A stretch of 64,000 bases of DNA, taken from positions 84,439-148,438 of the forward strand of contig JBGRQA010000014.1 in NCBI GenBank assembly GCA_041725895.1, read 5' to 3'. Below are positions 62,029-64,000 of the stretch, piece by piece (positions within the stretch are counted from its first letter, which is position 1; each line of letters begins with the position of its first letter). Source of the DNA: JBGRQA01 sp041725895 (GTDB lineage: Bacteria; Bacteroidota; Bacteroidia; Bacteroidales; Marinifilaceae). The translations under genes were made by a program, and so were the position numbers. Under the pieces are notes generated by a model. That model saw only the letters and a program-made list of their open reading frames with translations. It was not told the DNA's origin and searched no databases.

Positions 62029-63060
62029 ATGAGCATTACCCGTCAGCATTTTGGCAAAACTGCCAACGAAACTGCTGTTGATCTATATACTCTTGAAAAC
62101 AGAAATGGAGTAGTTGTAAAAATTACCAACTACGGCGCCATCATCACCTCCCTTTTGGTTCCTGCTAATGGTGAACTCAAAGAAATGGTGCTGGGTTTCG
62201 ACAAACTGGAGCACTACCTGGCTCCAGCCTACCTGGAAAACTATCCGTTTTTCGGAGCCGTAATCGGAAGGTTTGCCAATCGAATCGCCAAAGGACAATT
62301 TGAACTGAACGGAAAAAACTTCCAACTGGCTTGCAATCTTTCGCCCAATCACCTGCACGGAGGAAACTCGGGATTCGACAAAAAGATTTGGGAGGCAGAA
62401 ATAATAGATCAAGAACTGTGCCCTACCCTACAACTCACCTGCACAAGTCCGGATGGGGAAGAGAATTATCCCGGCAATTTAAAGGTCACTGTCACCTATT
62501 CACTTACGAATGACAATGAGTTGCGAATCGACTATAGAGCAATCAGCGATGCAGCTACACCAATTAATCTTACCCAACATACCTATTTTAACCTGACAGG
62601 GGGATGCGAAAGCATTCACAACCATCACCTGCAAATGGATGCGGCTGAAATCCTGGATGTGGATGCAAACCTGGTACCTACCGGTAAAACGAATCATGTG
62701 AAGGATTCTGCCTACGATTTCCAAACCGAGAAAACACTGGGCAAAAACATCGATGAAGTGAATGGCTACGACAACTGCTATGTTTTGGACAGAGAAGCAA
62801 AGGGCGTAAACAGAGTGGCTCTACTTTCCAGTCCCCAAAAAGACATTCAAATGGAGGTATACACCAACTCTCCATCCATGCAATTGTATACCGGTGCACA
62901 CATCAATGTGAAGGGAGAAAGGCCTTTTGGCCCCTATAGCGGTGTAGCGTTGGAAACACAGGAGTACCCTGATGCGCCCAATCACGAGCATTTCCCCAGC
63001 TGTATTCTGAATCCGGGAGAGGAGTACAATAGGCAGACGATTTATAAGTTCAAAATCTAG
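62029..63060 (+). CDS. galM: aldose 1-epimerase (galactose mutarotase)
   Basis: A 343-residue enzyme interconverting alpha and beta anomers of galactose or glucose, feeding galactokinase. ATG 62029 is chosen over a TTG at 62017. Motifs: VKITNYGAIITSLLVP near 24-39, GRFANRIAKGQF near 80-91, NHLHGGNSGFDKKIWEAE near 106-123, the catalytic His in NLTQHTYFNLTGG near 178-190, and the catalytic Glu in SGVALETQEYPDAPNH near 304-319. It is transcribed away from the regulator and shares the tandem operator with galK. Confidence 0.95.
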   Translation: MSITRQHFGKTANETAVDLYTLENRNGVVVKITNYGAIITSLLVPANGELKEMVLGFDKLEHYLAPAYLENYPFFGAVIGRFANRIAKGQFELNGKNFQLACNLSPNHLHGGNSGFDKKIWEAEIIDQELCPTLQLTCTSPDGEENYPGNLKVTVTYSLTNDNELRIDYRAISDAATPINLTQHTYFNLTGGCESIHNHHLQMDAAEILDVDANLVPTGKTNHVKDSAYDFQTEKTLGKNIDEVNGYDNCYVLDREAKGVNRVALLSSPQKDIQMEVYTNSPSMQLYTGAHINVKGERPFGPYSGVALETQEYPDAPNHEHFPSCILNPGEEYNRQTIYKFKI

Positions 63061-63122
63061 ACTCGGATCATTTCTGCATCAGAATTGTGGAATTTTGCCA
63101 TAAAAACTTGCAACAGGGAATA

Positions 63123-63152
63123 CTGGTAGCCCCACCCAAGTGGGGATACCAG
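63123..63152 (+). terminator. hairpin after galM
   Basis: CTGGTAGCCCCAC (63123-63135) pairs with GTGGGGATACCAG (63140-63152), one mismatch in 13 bp, loop CCAA. No T-run follows, so it may be a factor-dependent or processing structure. Confidence 0.5.
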
Positions 63153-63834
63153 CTATCATATCCCACCCTATCCCGAAAGGAAAAGGCAACAAAATAGCAG
63201 TAGGCTTTTCCTTCGGCAAAGGGTTTCGTTCAGAGATATTTCACTATTTTGCCCCCCTATATAGTATTAGAAAAAGGGGAAACAGATTACCCCCCGAAAG
63301 GAGGTTCATCTTCATGGCGGTGCAAAGCAGCCAATCCCTTTGATTGCCCCAATGCGGCACCGCTTTCTAAACCCCAAACCGGAACGCGCATTTCATACGC
63401 GGCTACAGAGAGGTTGTCCCTCCGGGACATTGAAAAAAAGAAAATCGGGCTGGCGAAAATCGTTTCACGACTACCATTTCCGCCAGCTATACAGTACTAT
63501 TCGTTCAACAAAAAATTCCAACACGTCAAAGACCGTTGAATGCCTTGCAAGAAGCTGGAGACCTTATAGCTAAACACCAACCGGTCAATTAAATCAAGCG
63601 AAAGCAATTCACCCCAATTTACGAAATCAATCCGACGCAGGAAACAGAAGAACACACCAGGGTAACAAACAATTAACAATAAAGAAGAAGAAACACCATA
63701 CATCGATTTTATAATTTTGATAAACAAGAAAAAAGCCCCCCTTTCTACATGCCTATACAATCATAAAAAGACCCGGATTTCTGTTTTGCCAGCCATCCCC
63801 GATGGGCCAATTGATGAAGCGTTTTTGAATTTTG
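63153..63834. other. gene-free stretch with hairpins and degenerate composition
   Basis: No convincing gene. Two inverted repeats are seen: CCGAAAGGAAAAG near 63174 with CTTTTCCTTCGG near 63206-63217, and TGTCCC-TCC-GGGACA at 63415-63429. All open frames are short, overlap each other on both strands and have no protein-like pattern. It may contain remnants of a dispersed repeat. Confidence 0.4.
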
Positions 63835-64000
63835 GAAAACCGCTGGTTTCGCACGCAAAACCCATTGTTTTCGGGAGAAAAGTCATTGTTTTCGCGCGAA
63901 AAGTCAAAGTTTTCGGCAGGAAGGTCAAACTTTTCGGCAGGAAACTCATTGTTTCTGAAAGGAAACTCAATATTATGGCACGAAAACGTCGAGTTTCTCG
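63835..64000. repeat. 21-bp tandem repeat array running off the window
   Basis: Eight consecutive units of exactly 21 bp start at 63835, 63856, 63877, 63898, 63919, 63940, 63961 and 63982 (last one cut). The consensus is close to GAAAASTCAWTGTTTTCGGCA; units differ at 3-9 positions. Both strands can be read through the array: the minus strand gives heptads such as LTFLPKT and MTFLPKT, the plus strand EKSLFSR-like heptads. Whether it is coding cannot be decided. Confidence 0.8.

Noticed and set aside
63761..63970. 69-residue minus-strand protein with TFLPKT-like heptads
   Set aside because: It is the translation of the 21-bp tandem array; the plus strand is just as open, so protein coding cannot be claimed. 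Listed as a repeat.

Overview
The window looks like chromosomal DNA of a low-GC member of the Bacteroidota, most likely a marine or anaerobic Bacteroidales/Marinilabiliales-type organism. The evidence is direct: a SusC/SusD pair with a SusR-like one-protein sensor-regulator, the short Bacteroidota-type RNA polymerase omega subunit, a DUF4835 protein, lipoproteins with typical lipoboxes, little Shine-Dalgarno signal, and promoters of the TTTG / TAnnTTTG type. No phage, insertion sequence or CRISPR array was seen.

Layout. 1-23 kb is mostly housekeeping DNA: tilS (cut by the left edge), pabB, a YhdH/AcuI-type quinone reductase divergent from an HxlR regulator, pepT, proS, a very low-complexity Tyr/His/Ser/Arg-rich lipoprotein, an OmpP1/FadL-like porin, the sulfate-activation genes cysC-cysD-cysN, fabI, a run recN-DUF4835-coaBC-rpoZ-bamD, an alpha-oxoamine synthase (serine palmitoyltransferase/cysteate acyltransferase type), trxB and tRNA-Pro(GGG). 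24-44.5 kb is one polysaccharide utilisation locus read leftwards: SusR-like regulator, SusC, SusD, GH144, GH3, GH43-like, GH3, GH97, ended by a strong hairpin beside the tRNA gene. GH144 next to GH3 points to beta-1,2-glucan (sophoro-oligosaccharides) as at least part of the substrate. The GH97 keeps the three glutamates of inverting alpha-glucosidases, so the polymer or its decorations probably also carry alpha-glucosyl units.

44.5-56 kb is accessory: an ankyrin/metallophosphatase lipoprotein, a Nudix hydrolase, an unrecognised 180-residue protein, two tandem small proteins that look like relatives of each other, a SRAP protein, a candidate small RNA, a TolC-RND-HlyD efflux operon and a DUF493 protein. 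56-63 kb is a galactose module: Na+/sugar symporter (vSGLT-like), galT, galK, a GntR-type regulator with a sugar-binding domain, and galM. The galK and galM promoters carry the same tandem 10-bp element (two CTGGTNNGTA units), a good candidate for the operator of that regulator. The right end holds no convincing gene but ends in a 21-bp tandem repeat that runs off the window.

The most interesting items are the gal operators, the mixed beta-1,2-glucan/alpha-glucan PUL, the tandem small-protein pair, the candidate sRNA at 49.5 kb, the ankyrin-PPP phosphatase fusion, and the 21-bp repeat array. All functional statements are from reading the sequence and from memory of families; no searches were run.
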